Shown here in pieces: positions 17,537 through 26,187 of a stretch of DNA of 64,000 nt (position 1 is the first letter of the stretch; every line of letters starts with the position of its first letter). The stretch is from NCBI RefSeq assembly GCF_013912375.1, contig NZ_JACETV010000004.1, positions 186,001-250,000 of the forward strand. Direction: 5' to 3'. Origin of the DNA: Emticicia sp. BO119 (GTDB taxonomy: Bacteria > Bacteroidota > Bacteroidia > Cytophagales > Spirosomataceae). The notes under the pieces were generated by a model. The model had not been told where the DNA came from, made no database searches, and worked only from the letters and a program-made list of their open reading frames with translations. The position numbers were made by a program, and so were the translations under genes.

Positions 17537-18271
17537 TTATTTCTTCATATAATCTCCACGAGAGAAATGCTTCTCAATCCAGCAGTACATCAGGATAAAA
17601 AAGTACCTGCTACCCATTTCTTTAATCTTTAATTTAGATTCTCCGTATTTACGGTTTGTCCAGCTGTTGGGTACTACAGCATAAGTATAGCCTCTCACAA
17701 TCGCTTTTAGCGGAAGCTCAACTGTTAAATTGAAGTGAGGAGACAAAAAAGGCTTGATGCCCTCAATCGTTTCTCTTTTATATAATTTAAAAGCATTAGT
17801 AGTATCGTTATACTTGATACCCATCATGTTTTTAATAATGAAATTGGCAATGCGGTTAATGAATTTCTTTAAGGGTGGGTAATCAATCACTTTGCCTCCT
17901 TTTATCCAACGGCTACCATACACGGCATCTACATTCTCACGCAGCATGGTTTGATAGTATTTCACTAAGTCTTCGGGGTCGTCTGACATATCAGCCATGA
18001 AAACTGCTACGCAATCACCCGAAAAACGTTCTAAGCCGTAGCGAACGGCGTATCCAAAGCCATTTGGCCCTTTATTGGTTTCAAAAACTAAGGTTGGAAT
18101 CTCTCTTGAAAGTTCGTACAATACATTCAGCGTCTGGTCTTTTGAATTATCATTCGTAACCCAGATTTCGTGTGGAATATCGTATTTTTTCAGCGTAGCA
18201 TATAAAGAGCGAAGTGTTTCAGGGATACTTTCTTGTTCGTTATAAGCAGGAATAACAACGCTTAGTTTCAT
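17537..18271 (-). CDS. Family 2 glycosyltransferase, dolichol-phosphate mannosyltransferase-like
   Basis: The ATG at 18271 is preferred because it gives MKLSVVIPAYNEQESIPETL, the canonical GT2 start; an in-frame ATG at 18301 adds ten residues. The GT-A fold shows WVTNDNSKDQT, then the metal-binding acidic motif VFMADMSDDPEDL, and DAVYGSRWIKGG. There is no C-terminal membrane segment, so it is the soluble DPM1-like type that transfers a sugar from a nucleotide donor to a polyprenyl phosphate. It is monocistronic. Confidence 0.88.
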   Translation of the reverse strand: MKLSVVIPAYNEQESIPETLRSLYATLKKYDIPHEIWVTNDNSKDQTLNVLYELSREIPTLVFETNKGPNGFGYAVRYGLERFSGDCVAVFMADMSDDPEDLVKYYQTMLRENVDAVYGSRWIKGGKVIDYPPLKKFINRIANFIIKNMMGIKYNDTTNAFKLYKRETIEGIKPFLSPHFNLTVELPLKAIVRGYTYAVVPNSWTNRKYGESKLKIKEMGSRYFFILMYCWIEKHFSRGDYMKK

Positions 18272-18450
18272 TATTTTTTCTTCGGATATAAAATGGGACA
18301 AGGTCTCTAACAGGTAAATGCCTTGAAGTATGGTTCAATTATTAGTACAATAAAACGCAAAGGTCTGAAAACTAAGGATAAAATCAAAATGAGGTTGAGA
18401 AATGGGGTAGAGAGAATGGCAATAAATTTATTTAAGTGCGATTTTATTAA

Positions 18451-18894
18451 CTATGTATCATAAGAACCATCCCATGGAGAAAAAAAAGCAATAGTACTGC
18501 TGGGCATTAATTCAATAGACTCATCTTCTTCATTTGGTATTAAACCAAAGATTTCACCATCAATTTCTACTTCGAAGGGTTTAACAATAATATCACAAAA
18601 CTCATATTGTCCTACGCTTTCAATCATCAACTCTAAAGCAGCATTTGTATCTTTATTTTCAGATGTTGTGCCGGCATACCAGTATTTAAAATCAATGAAA
18701 TTGCCTTTAGGGTCAAAAATGTATAAAACTACATACTCTTTTCTATACTTTTGCCAATCTTCATTAGGAGGGTAAGGTGCATTGAATACAAAAGTTTCGT
18801 ATCCAAAAAATTGGTTACCATTGTCATATCTTCCAATGTAATGAGTATGATAATCTTCTTCTCTGGCTATAGGTATTTTCTTAGGAATGGGCAT
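18451..18894 (-). CDS. Hypothetical protein, 147 aa
   Basis: This acidic soluble protein has no signal peptide. It begins MPIPKKIPIAREEDYHTHYIG and contains aromatic-rich beta segments (YVVLYIFDPKGNFIDFKYWYAG) plus an acidic C-terminal half. I cannot name the family. It is the last of three closely spaced minus-strand genes (18451-20081) in an AT-rich island, so it is likely co-transcribed with the two upstream genes. A role as a cytosolic partner or immunity protein of the upstream secreted product is speculative. Confidence 0.6.
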   Translation of the reverse strand: MPIPKKIPIAREEDYHTHYIGRYDNGNQFFGYETFVFNAPYPPNEDWQKYRKEYVVLYIFDPKGNFIDFKYWYAGTTSENKDTNAALELMIESVGQYEFCDIIVKPFEVEIDGEIFGLIPNEEDESIELMPSSTIAFFSPWDGSYDT

Positions 18895-18935
18895 ATCTTA
18901 AAAACGTTTAAAACTAAATCAAGCAATAATTTCCA

Positions 18936-19487
18936 TTATGGATTCTTCATTGATACGAAAACCGGGTGGGATAAAAGCCAGAATTGCGTATTTTTTTGAT
19001 CTATATCCCATGTTTTCCAAGTAGACGATTGTTTAAAGGTCTCTATATAGCTTTTAAGACCATCTAATAAATAAGGATATTGCTCAATATTTTCTTTCAT
19101 AACAAATTCACTAGGCGGTCTGTATTTTTTCGCATATATACTGCTAAAGGCAGTATTAAGTTTATTTTTTAAAATCTCAAATAAGCCTGCTTGTATATAA
19201 TAGGTGTTATGATTATTGATAATTTCGAAGTACTGTCCAGCTTTTAATACTATTTGTGCATTAATAATTTTATCCTTGTCCACTTTTTTTATCAATATTT
19301 CTCCCTTAAACCAGGTTGGCATTTGTATAAAATGAGTACCACCAAAAAGTAAGTCAATATTCTCATGTGAAACATATTCTCCATTTTCTTCTACTACTGT
19401 AGTACTCCTTATTAATAATACTTTATGGGATAAAGAAAAACCCATTACCTCGAAAAAATCGTTAGATTGGAAAAGTATATTGTCCAT
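18936..19487 (-). CDS. Hypothetical protein, 183 aa
   Basis: A soluble protein without signal peptide or membrane helix. It starts MDNILFQSNDFFEVMGFSLS and is rich in beta strands (LLFGGTHFIQMPTWFKGEILIKK), with a helical C-terminus. The family is not recognised. The start is 6 bases after the stop of the upstream secreted protein gene and the stop is 41 bases before the next gene, so a three-gene operon is likely. Confidence 0.6.
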   Translation of the reverse strand: MDNILFQSNDFFEVMGFSLSHKVLLIRSTTVVEENGEYVSHENIDLLFGGTHFIQMPTWFKGEILIKKVDKDKIINAQIVLKAGQYFEIINNHNTYYIQAGLFEILKNKLNTAFSSIYAKKYRPPSEFVMKENIEQYPYLLDGLKSYIETFKQSSTWKTWDIDQKNTQFWLLSHPVFVSMKNP

Positions 19488-19493
19488 TTTATC

Positions 19494-20081
19494 CTACTTT
19501 TTCTTCTTTTTAGGTTTACAAGTTTTACAGAAATCAGGCAATTCTTCTATCTCTTTTAAGACTTGTTGGTGTGCTTCTTCTATACGTACTTCTGATTGCC
19601 CTAAGCCTGTTAATTTCCCTATCTCAGCAATTCTTGCATTATACTCTATTTCTATTGGTTTATATGCTTCCTGAAAAAAGTTTACCTCTGATAAAAAACC
19701 TTTGCTTTCGTATAAATTTTTTCTGAATTTTCTTGCATATAGTTCAGTTAAATCAAAACTCAATTGAGCATATTTTACAAGCTTTTGAGCGAAATTACTG
19801 TCTGGAGCAATAAGTACAGAGGCACTTCTTGTAAATGTAGTAGCAACCTTTGAATTAAAATTTTTAGTCAACATAAATTCATATGTACTCATATGAAAAG
19901 AAAAGTCCATATGGGCGGCAAGTAAAATGCTATACTGATTTACATGGCCAATTTGTGTTGATTTAGATTGAAAATCAGAAATGGATACTTTGTAATCAGG
20001 AGACCATTCGATAACGTCTTGAGCAAATGTAAAAGACACAAAAAATAATTGAAGAAATAGACAAAAAAGGATAAACTTCAT
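19494..20081 (-). CDS. Hypothetical secreted protein, 195 aa
   Basis: The ATG at 20081 is chosen because it yields a clean signal peptide (MKFILFCLFLQLFFVSFTFA, cleavage before QDV); an in-frame ATG at 20141 adds 20 residues before it. The mature protein opens with WSPDYKVSISDFQSKS, reminiscent of DUF922-like Bacteroidetes exported proteins. It continues with helices and ends in a Lys-rich tail after a Cys pair (DFCKTCKPKKKKK). It is the first gene of the AT-rich three-gene block. Confidence 0.6.
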   Translation of the reverse strand: MKFILFCLFLQLFFVSFTFAQDVIEWSPDYKVSISDFQSKSTQIGHVNQYSILLAAHMDFSFHMSTYEFMLTKNFNSKVATTFTRSASVLIAPDSNFAQKLVKYAQLSFDLTELYARKFRKNLYESKGFLSEVNFFQEAYKPIEIEYNARIAEIGKLTGLGQSEVRIEEAHQQVLKEIEELPDFCKTCKPKKKKK

Positions 20082-20208
20082 GTTAAAGAAATAAATAAGA
20101 ATTATTTGAATCACAGTCAATTGTAAACTTATAAATATCATTTAGTTATACAATGTATTATATCTTTAAATTATTTTACTTTGATTCTTAGACCCACAAT
20201 CTCCTCAA

Positions 20209-21276
20209 TTGCTCCGCAAAATCATACATATTGATATGGATGCTTTCTACGCCTCGGTAGAGCAAAGAGATTTTGCCGATTTGCGAGGGAAGCCTATTGC
20301 GGTAGGGGGAAGCAGTGAACGTGGTGTAGTGGCTGCTGCCAGTTATGAAGCCCGGAAATTTGGTGTTCGTTCTGCCATGTCTTCCCGTATTGCCAAGCAG
20401 AAATGCCCGCAATTGATTTTTGTGAGACCACGGTTTGAAGTATATAAACAGGTATCCAACGAAATCAGAGAAATATTTCTGGAATATACCCCTTTAGTCG
20501 AGCCACTTTCTTTAGACGAGGCTTATTTAGATGTAACCGAAAACCTGAAAGGCATTGAAACCGCTACCCAGATTGCGCAGGAAATAAAAGAGCGTATCAA
20601 AGAAAAGACAGGCTTAACGGCATCGGCAGGCGTTTCAGTCAATAAGTTTTTAGCCAAAATAGCCTCAGATTATAAGAAACCTGATGGTTTGTTTGTGATA
20701 AAACCAGCACAAGCTGAAAAATTTGTGGAAGAGCTGGAAATCGAAAAATTTCATGGCATTGGCAGAGTAACGGCGGAGAAAATGCACAAAATGGGCATTT
20801 TTACAGGTAAAGACCTCAAAACCAAAAGTGTAGATTTTCTGACGAATCAGTTTGGTAAAGTAGGAAGATATTATTTTGAAATAGCCCAAGGGTTGGATAA
20901 CCGACAGGTAAGCCCGGATAGAATCAGGAAATCGATAGGGGTAGAGAATACTTTTGACAGAGATTTTACCGAACCTGACGACCTCTACAGGGAGATAGAC
21001 GATATTCTTGAACAAATCTGGCGGCGAATGGCGAGGATAAAAGCCTATGGGAAAACCATTACATTAAAGATAAAATTTGCAGATTTTGAAAGCATTACCC
21101 GTAGCCGAACTTCTCAATTGCCTATTCTTGAAGAGAAACTACTCGCAAAAATCTCTTATGAAATGCTTCATGCTTTGCTACCCATGCCTAAAGGTGTGCG
21201 TTTGTTGGGTATCTATTTATCTAATCTTGAATTTGAAGATGAGATGCTTGGCAGACAATTGACCTTGAGTTTCTGA
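20209..21276 (+). CDS. dinB: DNA polymerase IV (Y family)
   Basis: This 355-residue translesion polymerase carries the catalytic motifs HIDMDAFYASVEQRD (metal-binding Asp) and EPLSLDEAYLDVT (Asp/Glu pair), then the thumb helix-hairpin-helix around KFHGIGRVTAEKM and the little-finger domain. The C-terminus EFEDEMLGRQLTLSF may hold a sliding-clamp-binding motif (QLTLSF). The start is TTG at 20209: an in-frame TGA at 20182 excludes any upstream ATG, and the first internal ATG falls inside the catalytic IDMDAF motif. Confidence 0.93.
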   Translation: MLRKIIHIDMDAFYASVEQRDFADLRGKPIAVGGSSERGVVAAASYEARKFGVRSAMSSRIAKQKCPQLIFVRPRFEVYKQVSNEIREIFLEYTPLVEPLSLDEAYLDVTENLKGIETATQIAQEIKERIKEKTGLTASAGVSVNKFLAKIASDYKKPDGLFVIKPAQAEKFVEELEIEKFHGIGRVTAEKMHKMGIFTGKDLKTKSVDFLTNQFGKVGRYYFEIAQGLDNRQVSPDRIRKSIGVENTFDRDFTEPDDLYREIDDILEQIWRRMARIKAYGKTITLKIKFADFESITRSRTSQLPILEEKLLAKISYEMLHALLPMPKGVRLLGIYLSNLEFEDEMLGRQLTLSF

Positions 21277-21289
21277 ACTTTGAGTAATA

Positions 21290-21314
21290 AAAAAGCCCAT
21301 CTTTACAGATGAGC
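21290..21314 (-). terminator. Terminator of pyk
   Basis: On the minus strand GGCTCATCT and AGATGGGCT form a short stem (one G-U pair) followed by six T residues. It lies 25 bases after the pyk stop codon. Confidence 0.7.
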
Positions 21315-21339
21315 CTCTTATTTATGATTCAGATTAGTA

Positions 21340-22791
21340 TTACTCTACTTTGCTTAACTTTATTGTATTTGTACGGTTGTTCTCCTGCAAAGGCATACTT
21401 AAGGTATTTATAAATAAGTCTCCTGTTTCTAACTCACCTTTCTCGACTAAAAAATCACGAATATTACCTACTACTTGTTCTACAGTTCGGTCTTTCAGAT
21501 GATTGTATCTAAAAGCATTGATACAGGAATAAAGACTCAGTTGTGTTAAGAGTTTTTCGTTGCCTGTAAAAATAAAGGTATTGGCTTTAGGTCTGTGATG
21601 TGAGAGACGAACTGCAGTATAACCTGAAGAAGTAATACCAATAATGGCTTTCACATGTAAATCACGGGCCAATCTGCATCCGGTCATTACAACGTTATCA
21701 TTTTCTTTTTCGTCAGAAATATAATCGGGCTCAGTTACACGTGTATGGTGGCGATAATACAATTTTTTCTCATCAGCCTCTGCTTCTACTTTCAGAATTG
21801 TATTAACCATAGTCTGCACGGCTAATAGCGGATATTTACCCGAAGCACTTTCAGCACTTAACATTACTGCATCGGCACCATCTAAAACGGCATTGGCTAC
21901 ATCACCCACCTCTGCTCGTGTCGGGCGAGGGCTGTCAATCATGCTTTCAAGCATTTGGGTAGCTACAATCACAGGTTTAGCTGCCAGATTCGATTTTTCT
22001 ACCAGATGTTTCTGAATCATGGGTACGTCTTCTGATGGAACCTCAACCCCGAGGTCACCACGTGCCACCATAATTCCATCAGTTGCTTCAATAATCGAAT
22101 CCATATTAGTGACTGCTTCGGGTTTTTCGATTTTAGCTACTACCTTTGCCTCTCTGCCCTGTTCCTTAATATATTGCTGAATTTCTTTTATTTCTTCGGC
22201 AGTTCTTACAAATGACAACGCTATCCAGTCTACGTCATTTTTCAAACCAAACTTTAAATCTTCCCAGTCTTTTTCTGTAACCGATGGCTGAGAGATATTT
22301 GTATTAGGTAAGTTTACTCCTTTCTTTTGTTTCAACAGGCCTCCGTAAACTACTTCAGTAATTACATCCATGCCTTCAACACCTACTACTTTTACTTCCA
22401 GCTTACCGTCGTCCATTAAAATTCTTTCTCCCAATTGCACATCTCTATACATACCCTTATAAGGTGTGCTTACACGGTGTGCATTTCCTACTATATCTTC
22501 GTTTGTAAAAACTAATTTATCGCCTGCAAAAATTTCAACTCCATCATTTCCTTTCTCCATTAAACCAATTCTGATTTTCGGTCCTTGTAAATCCTGTAAG
22601 ATGGCACATTTAAAACCATGTTCGGCATTGATTTTGCGAATGCGGTCAATACGTATCTGATGGTCTTCGTGGGTTCCATGTGAAAAATTTAAACGGAAAA
22701 CATTTACACCAGTCTTAGCTAATGCTAATAACATTTCTTCACTTTCAGAAGCAGGTCCTACGGTAGCTACAATTTTGGTTTTTCTGTGCAT
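21340..22791 (-). CDS. pyk: Pyruvate kinase
   Basis: This 483-residue protein has all pyruvate kinase landmarks. The start is KTKIVATVGPASE, the substrate-binding loop is FRLNFSHG, and the active-site segment VAKIEKPEAV carries the catalytic Lys and metal-binding Glu. MVARGDLGVEVP and KPVIVATQMLESM follow, and then the C-terminal allosteric domain. It converts PEP plus ADP to pyruvate plus ATP. There is no extra PEP-utilizer domain. A TATTTTTG -7-like box is at 22829-22836 on the same strand. Confidence 0.97.
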   Translation of the reverse strand: MHRKTKIVATVGPASESEEMLLALAKTGVNVFRLNFSHGTHEDHQIRIDRIRKINAEHGFKCAILQDLQGPKIRIGLMEKGNDGVEIFAGDKLVFTNEDIVGNAHRVSTPYKGMYRDVQLGERILMDDGKLEVKVVGVEGMDVITEVVYGGLLKQKKGVNLPNTNISQPSVTEKDWEDLKFGLKNDVDWIALSFVRTAEEIKEIQQYIKEQGREAKVVAKIEKPEAVTNMDSIIEATDGIMVARGDLGVEVPSEDVPMIQKHLVEKSNLAAKPVIVATQMLESMIDSPRPTRAEVGDVANAVLDGADAVMLSAESASGKYPLLAVQTMVNTILKVEAEADEKKLYYRHHTRVTEPDYISDEKENDNVVMTGCRLARDLHVKAIIGITSSGYTAVRLSHHRPKANTFIFTGNEKLLTQLSLYSCINAFRYNHLKDRTVEQVVGNIRDFLVEKGELETGDLFINTLSMPLQENNRTNTIKLSKVE

Positions 22792-23111
22792 ATTTAAAAT
22801 AAAATATTTCTTCGCCTTGAGAATCTCGCAAAAATAATAACTATTTATGAGAATTACCGAATAAAGTATTTTGAAATCTATAATCAGGCTTTTGAAAAAA
22901 TAAAAAACACAATAGATAAGTGGCTAATAGTCAGCAAGTTATGGCTTTATTTAATTATAATAAAGAAAGGCTATAGTGGTTATTAAATCATAAAAATAGT
23001 CTTTAGTGCATCATGATTCGTATTAATAAATGAAAAAAAACGACTGAGCATTTTCATAACAGCAATAGGATTTTAGTAAGAATCTGCGTTTGCAAAAAAA
23101 TGTAGAGATTC
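22792..23111. other. AT-rich intergenic region upstream of pyk and the leu leader
   Basis: These 320 bases contain no plausible gene. Next to pyk there is a minus-strand TATTTTTG (22829-22836) that could be its -7 element, without a matching TTTG at 19-21 bases. The remainder is AT-rich with no repeat or hairpin I can support. Confidence 0.45.
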
Positions 23112-23142
23112 TTTGCCAGAAAAAAATATTCTACTAAATTTG
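23112..23142 (+). promoter_or_regulatory. Promoter of the leu leader-leuA transcript
   Basis: TTTG at 23112-23115, a spacer of exactly 19 bases, then TAAATTTG at 23135-23142 match the Bacteroidetes TTTG-N19-21-TAnnTTTG consensus. Transcription would begin near 23149, about 18 bases before the leader peptide start. Confidence 0.78.
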
Positions 23143-23166
23143 TGTCCTTGGAAAATTCAAAAACAA

Positions 23167-23223
23167 TTGAAACAAACCGCATTCGCAATTTCACTTCTCC
23201 TTCTGCTCAGCTTTACAGTGTGA
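23167..23223 (+). CDS. leuL: leu operon leader peptide (18 codons)
   Basis: An 18-codon frame reads MKQTAFAISLLLLLSFTV from a TTG start at 23167 to TGA at 23221-23223. Codons 10-14 (23194-23208) are five consecutive leucine codons: CTT CTC CTT CTG CTC. It sits between a consensus promoter and a terminator in front of leuA, exactly where an attenuation leader belongs. The Leu run resembles a signal peptide core, but the frame stops at once and the RNA structures around it argue for a control peptide. The start codon is the weakest part, because no ATG is available in this frame. Confidence 0.75.
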   Translation: MKQTAFAISLLLLLSFTV

Positions 23224-23285
23224 GAAACGGAGACTTTGTATAAATCAAAAGCCCTTTCTTACACTTGGTGAGAAAGGGCTTTTTT
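23217..23285 (+). promoter_or_regulatory. Transcription attenuator of leuA (antiterminator and terminator)
   Basis: The terminator is AGCCCTTTCT (23250-23259) paired with AGAAAGGGCT (23271-23280). It is extended by CAC/GTG at the tip and followed by a T-run to 23285. The competing antiterminator is AGTGTGAGAAA (23217-23227), which pairs over 11 bases with TTTCTTACACT (23255-23265), including one G-U, and uses the 5' half of the terminator. The leader stop codon (23221-23223) lies inside the antiterminator arm. A ribosome finishing the leader would therefore block antitermination, while one stalled on the Leu codons would free it. A weak protector pairing, TTCTC C (23196-23200) with GGAGA (23229-23233), is possible. 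Confidence 0.8.
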
Positions 23286-23330
23286 GCGAGTAAAAGAAGT
23301 AGTAAAAATAACTAAACACCTCATTGAGCA

Positions 23331-24482
23331 ATGAGCCAAAAGATTTATGTTTTCGACACCACCTTGCGAGATGGAGAACAAGTTCCCGGTTGCCAGTTAA
23401 CAACCGATGAAAAGGTAATGATTGCCAAACAACTCGAAAAACTGGGTGTCGATATTATTGAAGCAGGATTCCCTATTTCAAGCCCGGGTGATTTCAAATC
23501 AGTTGTGGAAGTATCAAAAGCCGTAACAGAGCCAACCGTTTGTGCCCTGTCAAGAGCTGTAAAAGGCGATATTGAAGCCGCTGCAGAAGCGCTGAAATTT
23601 GCCAAACGTCCACGTATTCATACCGGGATTGGTGCGTCAGATATCCACATCAAACATAAATTTAATAGTACCCGAGAACAGATTATTGAACAGGCTGTTT
23701 CTGCTGTAAAACATGCCAAAAAGTTTGTAGAAGATGTTGAATTTTATGCAGAAGACTCAGGTCGTGCGAATTTAGAATTTCTGGCAAAGCTGACTGATGA
23801 GGTTATTAAAGCAGGTGCAACAGTAGTAAACCTACCTGATACAACCGGGTATGTATTGCCTAATGAGATGTTTGAGCGTATTTCATACATTATGAATAAT
23901 GTACCGAATATTGATAAAGCTATTATATCGATGCACAATCATAATGATTTAGGATTGGCTACTGCCAATACTATTGCTGGTATTCAGGCTGGTGCAAGAC
24001 AGGTAGAAGTTACCATTAACGGAATTGGTGAGCGCGCCGGGAACACCTCTTTAGAAGAAGTGGCCATGATTCTGAAAGTACATAAACTGGGGTATCATAC
24101 CAATATTGAAAGTACGCTTTTGTCTCCTTTGAGTAATCTGGTTTCTCAAACCATGAGAATGCCTGTACAAGCCAATAAAGCGATAGTAGGCCGGAATGCT
24201 TTTGCTCACTCTTCTGGTATTCATCAGGATGGATTCTTAAAACATACCGAAAACTATGAAATTATTAATCCGCAGGAAGTAGGGGTCGATAAGTCATTGA
24301 TAGTATTAACAGCCAGAAGTGGCCGCCATGCTTTAAAGCACCGCCTTGAAATGTTAGGCTATAAATTAGAGAAACCTGAATTGGATTATATTTATAATCG
24401 TTTCCTTGAATTAGCAGACAGAATTAAAGAAGTAAATGATAAAGACTTAGTAGTATTAATGAAAGAAACTGTTTTTGTATAA
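23331..24482 (+). CDS. leuA: 2-isopropylmalate synthase, short form without regulatory domain
   Basis: This enzyme condenses acetyl-CoA with 2-oxoisovalerate, the first committed step of leucine synthesis. The 383 residues cover the TIM barrel and linker: [13 protein letters not shown] at the N-terminus, [14 protein letters not shown], the metal-binding [15 protein letters not shown], and [15 protein letters not shown]. The next domain reads [16 protein letters not shown]. The C-terminal leucine-binding regulatory domain (about 110-130 residues in classical LeuA of about 500 residues) is absent. A homocitrate or citramalate synthase is an alternative, but the leucine-rich leader upstream favours leuA. 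A terminator follows and no leuBCD are adjacent. Confidence 0.9.
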   Translation: MSQKIYVFDTTLRDGEQVPGCQLTTDEKVMIAKQLEKLGVDIIEAGFPISSPGDFKSVVEVSKAVTEPTVCALSRAVKGDIEAAAEALKFAKRPRIHTGIGASDIHIKHKFNSTREQIIEQAVSAVKHAKKFVEDVEFYAEDSGRANLEFLAKLTDEVIKAGATVVNLPDTTGYVLPNEMFERISYIMNNVPNIDKAIISMHNHNDLGLATANTIAGIQAGARQVEVTINGIGERAGNTSLEEVAMILKVHKLGYHTNIESTLLSPLSNLVSQTMRMPVQANKAIVGRNAFAHSSGIHQDGFLKHTENYEIINPQEVGVDKSLIVLTARSGRHALKHRLEMLGYKLEKPELDYIYNRFLELADRIKEVNDKDLVVLMKETVFV

Positions 24483-24504
24483 AGATAGTACGGCAAAATC
24501 TTGA

Positions 24505-24541
24505 AAAGGGCGTTTTTGAATCAATCATCAACGCCTTTTTT
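24505..24541 (+). terminator. Terminator of leuA
   Basis: GGGCGTTTTTGA and TCAACGCC form a hairpin (AAAGGGCGTT against AACGCCTTTT), followed by a run of six to seven T residues ending at 24541. Confidence 0.8.
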
Positions 24542-24591
24542 ATTTACTTTGCATAGATAAACGTTTAATCAAACCCACTTCATTGAAGCCT

Positions 24592-25635
24592 ATGTCTGAC
24601 CGTCGACATTTTTTGAATACTACTTTATTAGCAGGTTTGGGTCTGGCTAATATGAATTTCTCCTTTTCTGACACGAAAGCTAAAACCATAAAACCACCTG
24701 CGTTAAAAGCGGGCGATACTATTGGACTGGTTTGTCCTGCCTATTCGGCCTTTGTTAAAGAAGATGTACAGATAGCCATTGAGAGCTTAGAAGTACTTGG
24801 GTTTAAAGTAAAAAAAGGAGAGCATATATTTGACCGCTATGGGTATCTGGCAGGTTCTGACGAAGACCGTGCGGCAGATATTAACAAAATGTTTGCGGAT
24901 AAGAGCGTGAGTGGGATTATGGCTATGCATGGTGGATGGGGCTGCGCCAGAATATTGCCGCTTCTTGATTACAGAACCATTCAGCGGAACCCGAAAGTTT
25001 TTATTGGTTATAGTGATATAACCGCCCTTTTATTAGGAATTAATGCCAAAACCGGTCTCGTTACCTTTCATGGGCCAGTAGGCTCATCATCATGGAATAA
25101 TTTCTCTGTCGAAAACTTCAGGAATATGCTGATAGAGGGTAAAGCCATGCAAATGGCCAATCCGGTGAAGAAAGGAGATAATTTAGTACAGGTTGAAGAT
25201 AGAATTTATACAATCAATAAAGGCAAAGCTACGGGTGCGTTAATTGGCGGTAACCTGACTGTACTAAGTCATATCTTAGGCTCACCTTATGTGCCTGACT
25301 TTAAAGATAGTATTTTATTTTTGGAGGATGTCGGTGAAGACCTATACCGTGTTGACCGGATGATTACGCAATTGAAAATTGCAGGGATACTGAATCAACT
25401 TTCAGGTTTTGTATTTGGTAAATGTACTGATTGCCCACCTTCAAAAGGTGGCTATGGCTCATTGACCATGGAAGATATTTTTGAAGATCATATCAAACCG
25501 CTAAAAATCCCAGCCTTTTCGGGTGCGATGATAGGACATATTAAAGATAAATTTACCATTCCGGTTGGTCTGGAAGCAACTATTGATGCGGAAAAGGGTA
25601 GTATAACACTTAGTGAAGCGGCAGTTAATAAATAA
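24592..25635 (+). CDS. LD-carboxypeptidase, S66 family
   Basis: The ATG at 24592 is preferred over an in-frame TTG at 24583, giving 347 residues. The N-terminus (MSDRRHFLNTTLLAGLGLAN) has twin arginines and a hydrophobic stretch, so Tat or Sec export is likely. S66 landmarks are AMHGGWGCARILPLLDY, the nucleophile Ser141 in GYSDIT, Glu245 or Glu249 in LEDVGED, and His316 in MIGHIKDKF. Such enzymes remove the terminal D-Ala from the murein tetrapeptide during recycling, normally in the cytosol. An exported version would act on periplasmic muropeptides. Confidence 0.9.
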   Translation: MSDRRHFLNTTLLAGLGLANMNFSFSDTKAKTIKPPALKAGDTIGLVCPAYSAFVKEDVQIAIESLEVLGFKVKKGEHIFDRYGYLAGSDEDRAADINKMFADKSVSGIMAMHGGWGCARILPLLDYRTIQRNPKVFIGYSDITALLLGINAKTGLVTFHGPVGSSSWNNFSVENFRNMLIEGKAMQMANPVKKGDNLVQVEDRIYTINKGKATGALIGGNLTVLSHILGSPYVPDFKDSILFLEDVGEDLYRVDRMITQLKIAGILNQLSGFVFGKCTDCPPSKGGYGSLTMEDIFEDHIKPLKIPAFSGAMIGHIKDKFTIPVGLEATIDAEKGSITLSEAAVNK

Positions 25636-25657
25636 ACAGCCGCTTGAGCTGTTTTAA
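25634..25657 (+). terminator. Terminator overlapping the LD-carboxypeptidase stop
   Basis: AAACAGC (25634-25640), a 7-base loop and GCTGTTT are followed by T residues. The 5' arm begins within the stop codon. Confidence 0.65.
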
Positions 25658-25677
25658 AAAATACTTTAAACCCAGCA

Positions 25678-26187
25678 TTAATTTGCAGGTGGTGGCGTTC
25701 TCCTTTTAAGTTTGAGACTGTCTGCCGGATAATTAGCTTTCAGTGTGTCCATTTGCGCTTTAGCCCAGTCAATGATAGCTTTTCTGTCAGCATCACTCAG
25801 ATTGGCTTCTTTGTGTAATCCTAAAAATGTATAGGATTCTAAAGGCATTTCTTTTTCATCAATCATTTCTATGGTTTCTTCAAACTTGTGGTTTTGAACA
25901 GCAACTGGGAGAGATGTAAATGTTGAAAAATTAAGATGACGTTTGCCATCTTCAACATGATGATTCATCCACCAGGCAATGGGTTGTATCTGTGAATACC
26001 AAGGGTATAAAGTCTTATTGCTATGGCAGTCGTTACAAGCTACTTCCAATAAATGATTCACCTCAGTAGGAATCATATACTTAGTAGAAATATCATGCGT
26101 TTTGTCGTTAGACTCATTTTTTTCAGGTCGAATAAACTGAATCAGTATCAGAATGACCCCAAGCCCTAAAAGAATTTTCTTTAGCAT
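25678..26187 (-). CDS. Haem-binding domain protein (c-type haem), membrane-anchored
   Basis: This 169-residue protein has an N-terminal transmembrane segment (about 4-19). A haem-binding domain follows, with CNDCHSNKTLYPWYSQIQP, where Cys51, Cys54 and His55 form the CxxCH covalent haem site. WWMNHHVEDGKRHLNFS and a C-terminal helix complete the domain. It matches the Bacteroidetes Haem_bd family found in the periplasm; the electron-transfer partner is unknown. It is monocistronic. Confidence 0.88.
   Translation of the reverse strand: MLKKILLGLGVILILIQFIRPEKNESNDKTHDISTKYMIPTEVNHLLEVACNDCHSNKTLYPWYSQIQPIAWWMNHHVEDGKRHLNFSTFTSLPVAVQNHKFEETIEMIDEKEMPLESYTFLGLHKEANLSDADRKAIIDWAKAQMDTLKANYPADSLKLKRRTPPPAN

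Noticed and set aside
23167-23223. The Leu-rich 18-codon frame as a genuine secreted peptide
   Set aside because: The frame stops right after the hydrophobic core and is embedded in mutually exclusive RNA stems before leuA, which fits a leader peptide better.
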